Numbered from the stretch's first letter, positions 46,860-59,395 are shown. The stretch is 64,000 bases of DNA from Phoenix dactylifera (GCF_009389715.1 NC_052394.1:23004899-23068898); one strand, 5' to 3'. A program made the numbers and translations. Notes: generated from the sequence alone by a model not told the origin.

Positions 46860-47865
46860 CTTTCTAATAATTTTAATTTAATCTAAGCTCCTGGTTTTGA
46901 GCCCTGAATAAGAAATAATTATACATTTTAATAATTTTAATTTAATCTAAGCTTAATTAGCGTAGCATTGGCTAACTAAAATAATCATTTACATGGATCT
47001 TAAAAAATGATGACAGCAATTTCCACTGTAGTTTGGACATAAGTCTTGTTTTGTAGAGGATATGTTTGTTACACTGAGGATTCAAGTTTAGCGCAAGTGA
47101 GATCCGCCCAAGCAAGTAGTATTTTTTCTCATCTTATCCGCATATGAGATTGTGGTTTCCCAAATAATTGGCTAGCCTTGTCTCAAAGATGATTGACTAG
47201 GCTCAACTTGGATCTGATATATGACTATGTTCCAGCGTTCCAAATCAGTAACAGATTTGATGGTACCTTCACCTCACGTAATGTTTTCCTTAACTTGTTG
47301 ATGGAGCATCTTATGTTGCAATGAAAGCTAAATTAGAAATTTCCTCCCACAATTTGCAAATTGTCATCGAGTAAATTCTCAGGCCAACTGTCAATTTATG
47401 CAAATTAAAACCTTCCACGATGCGGAGTCTAGACAGCAGTAACGCATCTCAGGCTGATGATTTTGAAAAAATCTATTGACCTTGACATCAGAGTTGAAGG
47501 TCCCGAGATGAAACAGTGGCAAATAAAAGACTGCACATCTTCAATACATTTGGAGTAGAGCTGATCCTGAGCCCGATTTGAGCATAAAAAATGTCTAATT
47601 TTAAATAGACTTGGCCTGAAGAATTTTTAAAATGAATGTAGTTTAGGTCCGAAGAAGCCTGGCCCATTATTGATTAATTCTAATTTGGAGCTGTATGATG
47701 AGGTGCAAAACCAAAAAAAAAAAAAGCGTCAATAGGTGGTCCTAATGGGGCTTGCTTAAATTAAATTAAAATTATTAGAAAGAAACATATATTTTGGCCG
47801 GAGGATAGCGATAGAGCTGGGTTATGGAAAACATTGATTGCACCGAGCGCATGTAATGAGGGTAT

Positions 47866-47955
47866 TTTTTTTTTTTTTGGTAAATAAGAGGAGGGGAGGG
47901 GGAGGGACCAGCCCACCCGCGTAGCAGCCCCATTACTGGGCTCCTCTTCCACTAG
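47866..47955 (-). repeat. short A-tailed interspersed repeat, copy 1
   Basis: On the minus strand: GGAGCCCAGTAATGGGGCTG, then CTACGCGGGTG, CCTCCCCCTCCCCTCCT, TTTACC and a long A-run. A second diverged copy with the same order lies at 59,301-59,395 on the plus strand. The structure suggests a SINE-like element or the 3' tail of one. Confidence 0.7.
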
Positions 47956-48827
47956 GGAATGTTCGATACAGATCGCAGGTTTCGCGTGCCTTTCCCGACC
48001 CGTGGGTTCACCGCCTCACGTGTGGGTACGCCATCTAGTGCCATCTTGATACAAGTGGAAGGAAAATATAACCGCTAACAAGCCAGCCGGGAGTGGGGCA
48101 TCCGGTCCCCTAATTTAGTCGACACCCACGTGTTTCGAATCCGGGCAACTTGGGCGGAATTATCACCTTCTTACTACCAGGCTACTACCTTGGTGGCCCA
48201 GTAATGAGAGTATTAGAATGCTATCTCGATAAAGACTTGGGTCCTGCAACTTCCATTTATAGGACTCAAATGCATGATCTTCACATGCATATGAGGGTAA
48301 TTGACAAAGAGAATGTATTCAATGACAATTTGTTGTTATATATGTATGTGGGAAGAAACTTCTGATTTAGCTTTTTTTACGACATAAGATGCTTGACTAA
48401 CATGTTAATGAGAACATTGCGTAAGTGATTTGGAAGGGTTGAACATATTCACATACGAGATCCAAGTTGAGCCTGCTCAATTATTTGGGAGACCACATTT
48501 CTCATACATAGAAAAGTCGAGAAGAATTAACTATTTGCTTGGGTGGGATCTATGTTGGGTTGAACTCCACAGTATGAGAAAACACTGGGACCAACGTATC
48601 CTCTGGAGACTACAAATATGACTTTCATCCAAACTATAGCTTTAAATACTAGATAATTAAGATTACATTGAATTAAAATTATTGGAAACAAATATATATT
48701 TTGCTAATTAAGCTTAGATTAAGTTAATTTTTTTTGGTAGATATATTTAATTATTTCTAGATAAGCTTAGATTAAATCAAAAATATTAGGAAAAAATATG
48801 GTTATTGTTTACTTAAAAAATTTATTA

Positions 48828-48901
48828 TGGTCCCGGCGGGGCTCGAACCCGCGACCTTCGGCTCATAAGACCAACGCTCTAACCAACTGAGCTACGGGAC
48901 C
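48828..48901 (-). tRNA. tRNA-Ile (anticodon UAU)
   Basis: A 74-nt cloverleaf without an intron. The acceptor GGTCCCG pairs fully with CGGGACC and the discriminator is A. The D arm is GCTC-AGTTGGTTA-GAGC. The anticodon stem TTGGT/GCCGA includes two G-T pairs around the loop CTTATGA, giving anticodon TAT (codon AUA). The T arm is GCGGG-TTCGAGC-CCCGC. A T6 run eight bases downstream on the minus strand would end Pol III transcription. Position 37 is G, which is unusual for a tRNA reading an A-starting codon. Confidence 0.95.
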
Positions 48902-51900
48902 AGATGTTTGAAAATGTAATAAAAACATATCAATAGCAAGATCGGCATGTTGTAAAACTTTTTTTTAATAGAACCTAGCTTCATTTGTTGTCAAAAATCC
49001 AACATGGGTCTCATCTTTCTTTTTCTATCGAAATTAGATGCCTATTATATGTGCCGCATGCATGGCGGCGCTTAAAAACATGCTGCATGGTCAAATCTAA
49101 TTGTGCTCCCATTAGGACAAATCTTTGTCAGACTTTGCTTGTGCAACCAATTATTTTCCTATGCTCCTTTAAATATTTTAGGTTGTATGTTGTCATCTGC
49201 CCAGCTCTTTCTAATCTCATAGTGATTGTGAATTGTCATTGAAATCTCAAAACCTCTCCATAAGAGGCTAAAATAGTCTAATGTTATATGGACGTCCAAA
49301 AAGGTGTCAAAGAAGACAACAGGATGGGCTTTTAGGCACATGGTTCCGAACAATGAGGGCTATGTTTAGCAATATAATATATTTGGTTATCAATTCCTAT
49401 GTATTATATGCTTGATGTGACATGTTTGGTAATTAACTAGATAGTGAAGGAAACAAGGCATCTTGATGCCCGCCCCCTAATCTCATTTCTCAAATTGTTG
49501 TGCTCAACGATTTGCTTTAATTGAGAAGTTAGAATGTACCAGTAGTTGCTCCAAAGGGATATTGTATTAAGCGCATGCAAATTTTTTTGGCATTCACAAG
49601 ATATAATTTGAGCATATTCATCATCGGCTTTATGTCGAGATGATAGCTACACTATATTAGCATTGAGCATCTACTGTGCACATGCATACAAAGAGAGAAA
49701 TAAATTATTTTTCTTTTCTTTAGTATTTTTAATTTAAATTAGAAAGTAGATGCAAATACAATTAGTTGCTGAATTTACAATATTTTTCTTGGATAAGAAG
49801 AAATAACCTAAGCCAAGATACGTATTGAAAATACCTACAACTACGTCATCTTTGGATGCTAATTTGAGGATGAGTATTAATACGAAGTTATTCGGTTAAA
49901 GTGGCAAACTCCATCCAAAAAGTGGTAGATAAATTTATTCAATCAAAAGCCGACAAAGATATTTATCGGTACATGATTATTTCAAAAAGAAGGTGAAACA
50001 ATGTTAACCATCCAAAGCATGCTCTCTCTCCCTCTACCTCTACTTTCACCTTTGCTAAGAACTATGCAAACACCAACTGAATAAAATTTTATTTGCTAGA
50101 AAAACGAATGCCGATTGCTAAATATGTTCGAGGGACGGATAGCTATTCTGCATCCAAACATATTGATCAAGATGATATAATCTGGTTTAATTTTCTGCAT
50201 GTTTTTAGCAACATTTTTAACCTGCTGAAATCAAAATAAAAAGCCTTTCCATTTCTCGGGAGGGATAATGAGAAGGGATGCTGCCAGAAAAGCCGTCAAT
50301 GGTGTTTATCCTCACGGTTTCTTCACAGCCTTGAGTCAAAAGTTTGATCCCTCTCTTTTCCCTCCCTCCTTCCCTCGAAAGTCATTCCCGTCCCTTCGCG
50401 CTACCGAAGCGATAGAATTGATTTTGCTCGCGTGGCGCTATTCGGTGGCTCGCCGTTGAACGGCACATCGGCACGTGCCGAAAATAAGACACCATCCCGA
50501 AAAATGTTCGACCTTTTCGTGGTTATCGCCGAAAAATATTCGTCGGAGTTCCAAAGAGAGATAAATACTAGGAAATCAGCTTACGTCTCGACGTTGGAGT
50601 CCGGTGCTTCGCCGGCGTCTCTCATGCTTGGTTGGTCCGCGCCCTCCGCGGAGCCTTTTCCCTGGAAGCGGGGGTATTAATATTGGTGGTGGATGTGAAG
50701 GTTTGTCGAAGGCTGGTTACCTCCGGTCAGCCGAGCGGAGGTCGACATCACTATCGATGGAGAAAGCTAGGGAGGAGTGGCGGAAAAGATTGGGCACCAA
50801 GAGATCCTCTCAGCAGGGGAAGATAGAGTGGTTGGCCCGGCCACCGGCGGCTGCAGATGATCCCGGTTAGAGCCGGTCACCTGCTGGATTCTTCTGGCGA
50901 TCGGAGATTCCTGTGCTTTCTCGGCCCAACACGTGCACAAGCCCAATCTCGCTATACTCTGCACGACTCCAGCTTTTATAGGGCTCCTCCACGGCCAACT
51001 GGACTGCCTTCTTCGCTGCACTGAACCATGTGCCTAAACCTCTCTATAGTTATTTATTTTCTGATTTTGTCGACCGCATTTATACCCATAAAATATAAAC
51101 AATCATTGTACAAAATAAATAAATAAATAAAATAGTGCTCCTCCATGCGCTGACTTTTGAGTGAGAAGCTGTAATATCTCCGTTAAGATGCATGCTGATT
51201 CAGTGTTTAGATGCTGGAGGAGCCACATAGAGCAGTAGAGGAGACGTGTGATTTATGTTGCTTGTAGATTGACGCCATTATAATCACAGTGATATTTATG
51301 TATGTGACATATACCTCTTCCTATTAAATGTTCTTTTCTTATACTGTTTGTCTGAAATTTTGGAGCACTTGAGATATTGTCATATATATACTCAGAATGC
51401 ATTACTATAATTGAAGTGGATCAGTAAAAGTCGTGTGAACATATTAGATGTATGGCGAAGTCGAGGTAAGGGCATCTGAATGAACCCATGCATTTGCTTA
51501 TTTGGTGTCTAAAAGCTCCCTCGATCGATAAATGTGCTGGATTCTTGTTGGGGTTAAGTGGGCAAGTTGCCGTAAGGATGTGCCTAGAAATCTGCAGCAT
51601 ATAAGCCTCTCCGAGGTGTATTAAGTTCAATAATTTGCTTGATTTAGCTTAAATCAATTTCTATTTAATGTTTCGACTCCCGAGCCAGATGGTTGAATGG
51701 TCCCAAGTTTCTAATATGTCATTCCTTTCTTTATACTTGTTTTCTTTTTCTTTTTCATGAGGAATAATATTATCCCATGTACCCATCATTGTTTTGATGA
51801 TTGAATTCTTGAATTCTTCTCATAACTGTATCTGAATATTATCTTCTTCTCCCAACAATTTTTGTTAATTTAATTATTTGAGAGGTCCTTTCACAAGATT

Positions 51901-54900
51901 TATTTGATGCAAAGTGCTCGTCGGCGTTGGTTTGACCAACTAATGGTTGAGTTGTGATATTGAAAAGTTCAACTCCAATACAGTAAAATGTCGACCAGGT
52001 ATGGGATGAATTAAGCCATGTGACCATTTGTGAATCTTAAAGGCAAATGAAGATATAGCCAAGAGTCTTATGATGTAAGTATTCACATAAAATGTATGGA
52101 AGTAATTTATAAATTCAAATTATAGTTAAGATCATAACCAATTTTTATTTATACTGATTTGATTTGATGGAGGAGATTTTCTTCCGTTCAACTCGAATCT
52201 CTAAAAAAATATAAAAAAGATGAAAAAATTAACAAAAATAGGGTTTAGATCCTCTTTATCTTTGTTGATAATCAAAAAATTTTAGGTACATAGTCTCTAA
52301 TTATAATAGTAATCCGTTTTTACACAATTCTAGTTAGATTTCTCTTTTAATTCGTATATGACTAGTTTTCCAAAAATAGGCATGATTAATAAAAATAAAT
52401 ATAAAAAAAAACTAAAATTTTATAAAAAGTAGATCTCAACTCCTATATCCACTTTTTTTTTCCTGTTGTTCTACCTAATTCTTTCTTGATTAAGTAATAT
52501 GTCCACTCATATTTTTGTCGAAAAAATATTTCTATTTGACTAGTCCATTTGGAGCTGAAAATAATGAAATTTGGACTTGATCGCTAGTCGTGCGGTCCTT
52601 TAAAATGTGATGCCATATCATAGATCTCAAAAATTATCCGATTTTTCTTTAAAAAAAATTTATCTCAATCGAAGCATTGTATGAGTAAATGGTATTGTAT
52701 GGTGGAAGAATGCATGCACCATCTAGAAAATAATCTCATGTTGATGCACATGGGTTGAGCAAGATGAAAGAGAAAGTAAATTATATTCTACACCGCGTTC
52801 ATCAGTGTGACTGTGCACCATATTAACTAGGTCATCTCATTCCTTTGGGCCAACCGGGACGAGCGTATAATGAATGGGCCTACAAGAATAAGATGATCTG
52901 ATTGGATTAGTTTATGGTCATATGGTGCATGTTGTGCAGGATATATGGGAGTTGCGAGATCCCTATGTACATCCCATCCACAATTTATATTTCATTACTG
53001 GTGTTAGTTTAGGGGGATCCGTCGCGTACCAATGTGGAAGCATGTCAAAGTCCGAGGTTTGTGACCTAGCCAAATCCTGAACAATAAATTATAGAGTCGT
53101 CCTTTCGAAAGAGATAAATTATAGAAGAGGCTCCGTTTTCACCCAGCCACAACATTTGCCCACACGACAGCGATTGCTCCTATAATGCAACTTACGTCCA
53201 ACCAGAATGATTACTTCCTCCCTTGGATGACACATAAAATATATATCTTAGACTAGAGATAAAATAATTTGTACATGTTCTGTCGAATATTATACTAGTG
53301 GCAGTATATTCATTACAGCATATACATCACCGAGAATTACTTTCCTCAGCTCCTGTACCCCAATAAAGGACTTGGTCGTTTTCACTTTTCTCCTGCCCCA
53401 AGGCTTCATCTAATCTAGTGTTTTTTTTTCTGTGATGGTCCTGTGGGTAGTCCAACACGTGGAAAGGATACGATGGATACTGCCGTCATCCCATGGATTA
53501 CTGTATCAGCCGACGGTCTGTGGTCAGCACAGCAGACAGCCTTCTGCCACAAAACTTGAAGAAATCTATTATCAAATGTGGCCCGAGATGTCAATATCAT
53601 GGGACAGTGCGTCAACCACTGCAATGAATGAAATGGGTGAGGAAGTTTTGTTCCGTTCTAGCTAGTTATCTAAAAGAAAACATTAGTCAAGAAGAGGTCT
53701 CGGGAAGCTGGACGAACATCATTGGCTTGGTAATTGGTCACTGGTTTCTTGGTTTCAATCAGCAGGTTTTTTTCAACTTTCCTCCCTATATAGTTTTGGA
53801 TGCGTGTCTCTGAATGGAGAAGGCTTTGAAATATTGCCCAGATATCCGTATGCGCAGGTCGAAGCCGGAGAAAACCAAGCATTGACTAAACCGAGGAGTG
53901 GTTGATGGTAGGGTGTAAAAGGTTTTTTTTTTTTTTTATATCAATTCAAAATAAGTTAAAAAAAGAAAAACGCTCAAGGTTGCTCCTCTAGTATTCTTTT
54001 GTTTCTATCAAGTGCTGACTTAATTGGTGTTCACGGGATAATCGAACCATGCTTGCTGGAACCTCATCTGACATATTATATCAATATTCGCTAAAAATAC
54101 AATCAAACTTTTTTTTGCTTTCCTAATGCTTGATAAAGCTTTCTCTCCGTATCCAAGAGGACCAAGACATGCATGTAAGGTTCCTAGACTTGGCAGAAAA
54201 TGCTAAATTGTAGAAAGATGTGATTCCCAACTTTCAAAAAGCATATCACAAATGGGGCTATGTTAGTTAAAAAAAAATCCAACACAAAAATATTACATAT
54301 AATAGACTAATAGTCGACAACTCCATTATTGTTTCCTTTCCAAAATATGCCCGTCATCATCAATAAAAAATTAGAAAAGTCATAAACTTCACCTTCATTA
54401 CTTCATGTATTTTCAATCAAAAAAATAGTTTAATATATATATTATTCTTGAAAGCAATAAATTATGATGAAGTGGGTGACAAGTGACGAACACTTGTTTT
54501 ACAAAAGGAGCCAGCCTATTAATTTGACAATTACCTCGTCCATGCTTTCCATCTTTATAAACCATCGGCATGAGCTGATTCATCTAAATTCCTTGTCAAA
54601 ATTGTTCTTGCCGAGGGCGAATGAATGATTGAAAGAATGGAGGGTCGAACAATATATACAAGTCCCGGAGAGAAAAAAATCTGCCACCCTTATATCATTC
54701 ACGTGCATGCGGTCCCTTTCGCACACCATGCATCACAAATACGTCACTCCTCCTGGATACGTGTATCACGTCCATCTCTTGCCACGTGGCAGCCTAATGG
54801 CAGCACCAACAGTCGGATTAGAGCAGCACGAACAGTCAGATGGCCGTCCCACGTACGAAGCATCGTGTCGTGGCACGTGGCGACAAGAAGCTTGGCGCTC

Positions 54901-54940
54901 AAGCTAGCGGCGATAGCTGACAGCGGCGAGGAAATGCCGC
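48902..54940. other. intergenic DNA, no gene recognised
   Basis: About 6 kb of AT-rich DNA with A/T runs. A relatively GC-rich island at about 50,260-51,030 contains several overlapping short ORFs in different frames, but none shows a domain I know. Otherwise I see nothing. Confidence 0.55.
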
Positions 54941-55202
54941 TACTTGGCCGTCAAACTCGCAATCGACCACGTCGCCTCGCGCTCTAATTCAGCGGCGCGC
55001 GTGACCGGCGAATCGTCGAAACCACCGACGGTAGCCGGTGACGGTCTCCCAGGGTGCGCGCCCCGCGAAGGTTCCTTGCCGAAAAAGCAGAGTTTTGGAG
55101 GTGGATTTTTACGAATATTTTATTAACTCGAGCATCGTCATTAATAAGCGAGCCAAGGACCGGATGGTTCCTCCCCAAGAGTGGAGCCCCGGAGCCCTGT
55201 CC

Positions 55203-55233
55203 TCTTCTCTCCTCTCCTCTCCTCTCCTCTCCT
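55203..55233 (+). repeat. CTCCT/CTCTC pyrimidine repeat in the GRAS leader
   Basis: Five to six CTCCT units in the probable 5'UTR of the GRAS gene. Pyrimidine-rich leaders are common in plant transcripts. Confidence 0.8.
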
Positions 55234-55272
55234 ATCCGTTCGTTCGTTTCTTCCGTCTAGGGTTCCAATAAG

Positions 55273-55791
55273 GTGCGCTGTTCTCCGTCACTTCCTACTA
55301 GATTTCGATCGGTTTCTAGGTCTCTTGCTCGAAATACTAGCTCTTTTCCTGCAAAAATTGCTACAAATTTGCCGAATTTCGCGTTAGTTAGAGCTAGATG
55401 ATGTGGTTTTGATTTCTTGTTTCGATCGGTATTTCTTGGAAATCTTTGATCCTTGCTGTTTGGATGATCTCGTGGTCTTATTTCGTCCAATTCCTGGGAT
55501 TAATTTTCGATTTAGCGGCGCTGTTTTTGTCCGTTATCATTGTTAGTGCATGAAATTTTACGCTCTTTATTTGCTGGCTTACCAGAGATTCTTGATCCGT
55601 TAGAAGGGTTTAGAACTCATCATCTCACCAGAGTTTCTGAGCTTTTTTGGCGTTTTCTTCTTAAAACATAGTGGTAAAAAGAAGAAGAAGAAGAAGAAGA
55701 AGCCATCGAATTAGCTTTAGAGCTCCTCTTCTCAATAGCCTTCCGATTTTTTCTCTGGTTCTCTGTTTTTTTTTTTTCGTTTTGTTTGTAG
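55273..55791 (+). other. 5'UTR intron of the GRAS gene
   Basis: The donor AATAAG/GTGCGC at 55,273 and the acceptor TTTTTTTTTCGTTTTGTTTGTAG at 55,791 bracket a 519-bp U-rich intron. It includes a (GAA)n run at about 55,679-55,702. The acceptor has a strong polypyrimidine tract. Leader introns are frequent in this GRAS subfamily. Confidence 0.6.
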
Positions 55792-55807
55792 AAATCCGTG
55801 GTAAAAA

Positions 55808-55865
55808 ATGGGTAGAGTAGCGTAGGATGGCAGAATTCGATGGTTCCGGGGACGCGCATCCGTGA
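55808..55865 (+). promoter_or_regulatory. two upstream ORFs in the GRAS leader
   Basis: ATG at 55,808 opens a 5-codon uORF (MGRVA, stop at 55,825). ATG at 55,827 opens MAEFDGSGDAHP, ending at 55,865 and so overlapping the proposed main ATG at 55,840 in another frame. They could reduce translation from the main start or shift it to Met13. Confidence 0.6.
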
Positions 55866-58116
55866 CTTGCGAGGAATGACGAGTGGATTCAAATACGAAC
55901 ACCTCCTCGGTGACCAGAATTCCGTCAACAGTCTCAAATCAGGAGGGCCACCCATATTAGACCAGAAGGGCTTCATCGACCTCCCAAGTGTCCCCCATAA
56001 TTCAACTCTCCCCGGTCCCACATCCTCCATCCTCACCACAAATGCCAATGCCTCGTCTTCCTCTCTGATTACAACCGCGGAGATGGATCCTGCGGAAGAT
56101 GCGGAGATTTTCTCCGACATAGTCCTCAGCTACATCAGCCAGATGCTCATGGAGGAGGACATCGATGAGAAATTCGAGCACCCAGCTCTTCTAGCTGCGG
56201 AGAAACCCTTCTATGATATCCTTGCTGAGAATAGTTCTCCTTCATCCGATCAGCCGCCGCCGCCGCCGTTTTCCAGCCAAAGCTCGGATAGCCCTGATGA
56301 CTCTGCCAACAATAACCAATATGGGAGTTCCAGCGGCGGTGTTATCAACAATTTGGCGGTGGATGATATCTGGCCCTATGATTCACTCGAGTATCAGCAG
56401 CTACAGACTCACCCTGTTTCCGTTGATTACTCCTCTCGGTCTTCCTTTTATTCCGGCAGCGTGGTGGAAGGATTGGATGAGTCTTTCGGAAATACGGCCG
56501 CGGTTCCTGATCTCCTTTCTGGGAGCCAATTACCTGCTTGGGAGCAGTTTAGGAGGGGAGCCGAGGAGGCGCGCAAGTTCCTGCCGAGCGAGGATAAGTT
56601 TGCGATTAATCTGGAGGCCAACGGGTTCTCGTTCCCTCGGGAACTGGAACAGGAGAATGGATTGGTCGAGGTCAAGGCAGAGGAGGAGGAGAGGGAGTAT
56701 CTGTCGCGGCGGTCGAGGGGTCGGAAGAATCCGCATGGTGATGATTTGGAGCTGGAGGAGGGGAGAAGCAACAAGCAGTCGGCTGTTTTCCCTGAGCGGA
56801 CCGTTCGCACCGAGATGTTTGATAGGGTCTTGCTGTACACCGGGGATCCAGGCAGAGGTCCTTCTGAGCTTCGAGCTGCAATGCAGAAGGAGGCGAGCAG
56901 AAGGTCTCAGAGCGGCCAATCTAAAGGGTCTGGTGGCGGAAAGGGTCGCGTGAAGAGGCAACCCAAGAGGGAGGTGGTGGATCTTAGAACCATCCTCATC
57001 CACTGCGCTCAGGCTGTGGCGATCGATGATCGCCGGAACGCACACGAGCTGCTGAAGCAGATCAGGCAGCACTCTTCCCCTTATGGAGATGCGACTCAGA
57101 GGCTGGCCCAGTACTTTGCCGACGGGCTTGAGGCTCGGCTGGCTGGTACGGGGAGCGAGATCTACAACTCTCTCGTGGCGAAACGAAGAGGTGCCGCTGA
57201 TATCTTGAAGGCGCACCATCTTTACATGTCGGCGTGCCCTTTCAAGAAGATCTCTCATTTCTTCTCCAACCAGACCATCTTGGACGTAGCTGAGAAGGCG
57301 ACGAGGGTGCACATCGTAGACTATGGCATCTACTACGGCTTCCAGTGGCCATGTTTCCTCCAACGCCTCTCCGCTCGGGCTGGTGGGCCCCCGAGGCTTC
57401 GGATCACTGGTATCGATGAGCCCCAGCCAGGTTTCCGTCCGACGGAGCGGATCGAGGAGACGGGGCGTCGATTAGCTGATTACTGCCGGAGCTTCGACAT
57501 TCCCTTCGAATTCCACGCCATTGCAGCCAAATGGGAGACCGTCCGAGTCGAGGATCTCAACATTGATAAAGACGAGGTGCTCGTCGTCACCTGTCTGCAC
57601 CAGTTCAAGAATCTCATGGATGAGACCGTCGTGGTGGATAGCCCGAGAAATATGGTCCTGAATACCATAAGGAAGATGAATCCAGTTGTATTCATCCACG
57701 CTATCGTCAACGGCGCCTACAGCGCTCCCTTCTTTGTCACACGCTTTCGGGAAGCCCTGTTCCACTTCTCGGCGTTGTTTGATATGCTCGAAACGAATGT
57801 GCCGCGTGAAGATGCTCAGAGGCAGCTGATCGAACGGGACCTCTTCGGAAAGGAGATCCTTAATGTCATCTCATGCGAAGGCTTGGAGAGGGTGGAGAGG
57901 CCCGAGACTTTCAAGCAGTGGCAGGTGAGGATCCTCCGGGCGGGGTTCACGCAGCTCCCGCTGAACCGAGACATCGTGAAGAAAGCCAAGGAGAAGGTGA
58001 AGATGAGCTACCACAAGGATTTTGTCGTAGATGAAGGTAGCAGATGGCTGCTGCAGGGGTGGAAAGGGCGCATCATCTATGCCCTCTCCTCCTGGAAACC
58101 CAACGACGCAACCTAG
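55840..58116 (+). CDS. GRAS transcription factor, LISCL (SCL9/14/33-like) type
   Basis: A single uninterrupted 758-aa frame, normal for this subfamily. The N-terminal half is low-complexity and acidic, with a conserved helix at about residues 90-112 (FSDIVLSYISQMLMEEDIDEKF, usual in LISCL proteins), Ser/Pro/Asn-rich linkers and a basic patch before the core. The GRAS domain runs from about residue 379 to the end: LHRI (VVDLRTILIHCAQAVA), VHIID as VHIVDYGIYYGFQWP at about 490, the PFYRE region (PFFVTRFREALFHFSALFD) at about 630, and SAW (SRWLLQGWKGRIIYALSSW) from about 733. Such proteins are nuclear regulators; related SCL14 acts with TGA factors in stress and detoxification responses. The start at 55,840 gives an MVxxxR-type N-terminus as in some relatives; Met13 (55,876) is an alternative. 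Confidence 0.95.
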   Translation: MVPGTRIRDLRGMTSGFKYEHLLGDQNSVNSLKSGGPPILDQKGFIDLPSVPHNSTLPGPTSSILTTNANASSSSLITTAEMDPAEDAEIFSDIVLSYISQMLMEEDIDEKFEHPALLAAEKPFYDILAENSSPSSDQPPPPPFSSQSSDSPDDSANNNQYGSSSGGVINNLAVDDIWPYDSLEYQQLQTHPVSVDYSSRSSFYSGSVVEGLDESFGNTAAVPDLLSGSQLPAWEQFRRGAEEARKFLPSEDKFAINLEANGFSFPRELEQENGLVEVKAEEEEREYLSRRSRGRKNPHGDDLELEEGRSNKQSAVFPERTVRTEMFDRVLLYTGDPGRGPSELRAAMQKEASRRSQSGQSKGSGGGKGRVKRQPKREVVDLRTILIHCAQAVAIDDRRNAHELLKQIRQHSSPYGDATQRLAQYFADGLEARLAGTGSEIYNSLVAKRRGAADILKAHHLYMSACPFKKISHFFSNQTILDVAEKATRVHIVDYGIYYGFQWPCFLQRLSARAGGPPRLRITGIDEPQPGFRPTERIEETGRRLADYCRSFDIPFEFHAIAAKWETVRVEDLNIDKDEVLVVTCLHQFKNLMDETVVVDSPRNMVLNTIRKMNPVVFIHAIVNGAYSAPFFVTRFREALFHFSALFDMLETNVPREDAQRQLIERDLFGKEILNVISCEGLERVERPETFKQWQVRILRAGFTQLPLNRDIVKKAKEKVKMSYHKDFVVDEGSRWLLQGWKGRIIYALSSWKPNDAT

Positions 58117-59300
58117 GTTTCTTTCCGCAGACTTTCCCAACATATGCTGTAAATGGACACTCATCTTCCACTAGTCTGTCTTACCTATGACTGCTCTTGA
58201 TGACTTATGGTAACCTCCTAGTTCTTAAGTACCTTTTTGTTTAATAACATGGATCTCTCTTTCATAGTTTTTTTTTTTTTTTTTCGTCCTTCGGGTGCAT
58301 GACTTACTTAGGCCTTACAAGGACTTCCCGGTTGTGACGCAGGTGACCGACTGAGGCCTGGCTTTCAGAACGCAGATGGTGTTGAAGTAGTAAACGGGAA
58401 GTCCGAGGAAAGGATTCCCACAAACTTTCCACGTAGAGTGGGGTCCCTATCACCGTTCGCTGATATGAAAATTTTGTAGGATTGTTTTGTATAATATTAT
58501 GAAGTGTGTTGGAACCTTTGATTAATGACAGATCAGATAGCGTACCTTGGCAAACAGATTTGTGGTGCTTTTGATTGATTGTACCCGGGTTGCTCCATGT
58601 CGGGTACAATTATAGTTATTAGTTGGCCCTACTGCCATACGGACGCCTGGTGGCGGATTCTGTAAGGATGCAGGTGCTACCTACGTTCCAAGCCCTGCTT
58701 TGGCTTTGATAATTGGCATATCATCGTGTCTGTTTGGTAGCTACTCCACCCAAAAGCATACATATTTGATAAATGAGATGTAAGATCATATCTGATTAAT
58801 AGCTGGACTCTTGTGCTTTTCTTTCATCCTCCACGGTACAACTGGTCTTGCTTTAGCCGGTAAAATGACATGGAAAAACCTAAGCAACCCTTCCATAATT
58901 CAGATATGTTAGAGCCACGCCATTTGTTTTGCCAAGATGAACCGCGTGGCTACGATTATCGCGCACGCATTCGTCTAACCTGTCACCAAGCATTGGAGCA
59001 TTAGGTAGTATTTCTGTGGTAGTCTCACGCCGACACATTGGCCGCTGTGAAGAGCAGAACTCTCCACCAAGATGGTAGCATGGTAGTAAGGAAGCTTGAA
59101 GGAAGCTTGGAATTCACCTGAGTTGTCTAGGTTTGAAACACACAGACGTTGATTAAATCAGAAGACCGCATGCCGACACATCCGGATGGCTCTGTGTAGA
59201 TATGCTTTCCTTCCATCAGTACTGAGATGGCATTGAGGTGATGTACTCACACGTAGATAACTCAGTGGCGGAAACTTGCGACCCACATCAAATATTCCTT

Positions 59301-59395
59301 GGTGAAAGGGGAGCCCAATAAGGGCTGCTACGCAGGTGAGGTTCTACGCCTCCCCCTCCCCTCCTATTATGTACCAAAAAAGGAAAAAAAGAGCG
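59301..59395 (+). repeat. short A-tailed interspersed repeat, copy 2
   Basis: On the plus strand: GGAGCCCAATAAGGGCTGCT, ACGCAGGTGAGG, CTCCCCCTCCCCTCCTATTA, TGTACC and an A-rich tail. It has the same order as the minus-strand copy at 47,866-47,955. The ORF crossing it is incidental. Confidence 0.7.

Larger units (their letters stand above)
45600..48827. other. intergenic DNA, no gene recognised
   Basis: AT-rich sequence downstream of the PH-like gene. It contains a (CT)n(TA)n microsatellite (46,764-46,858) and a short A-tailed repeat (47,866-47,955). Confidence 0.6.

Noticed and set aside
56530-57363. A 277-aa minus-strand ORF and several others in the GRAS gene
   Set aside because: They lie wholly within the GRAS coding frame on the opposite strand and match no known domain.
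58304-58609. A 101-aa minus-strand ORF after the GRAS gene
   Set aside because: No domain or splice support. It overlaps the probable 3' flank of the GRAS transcript.
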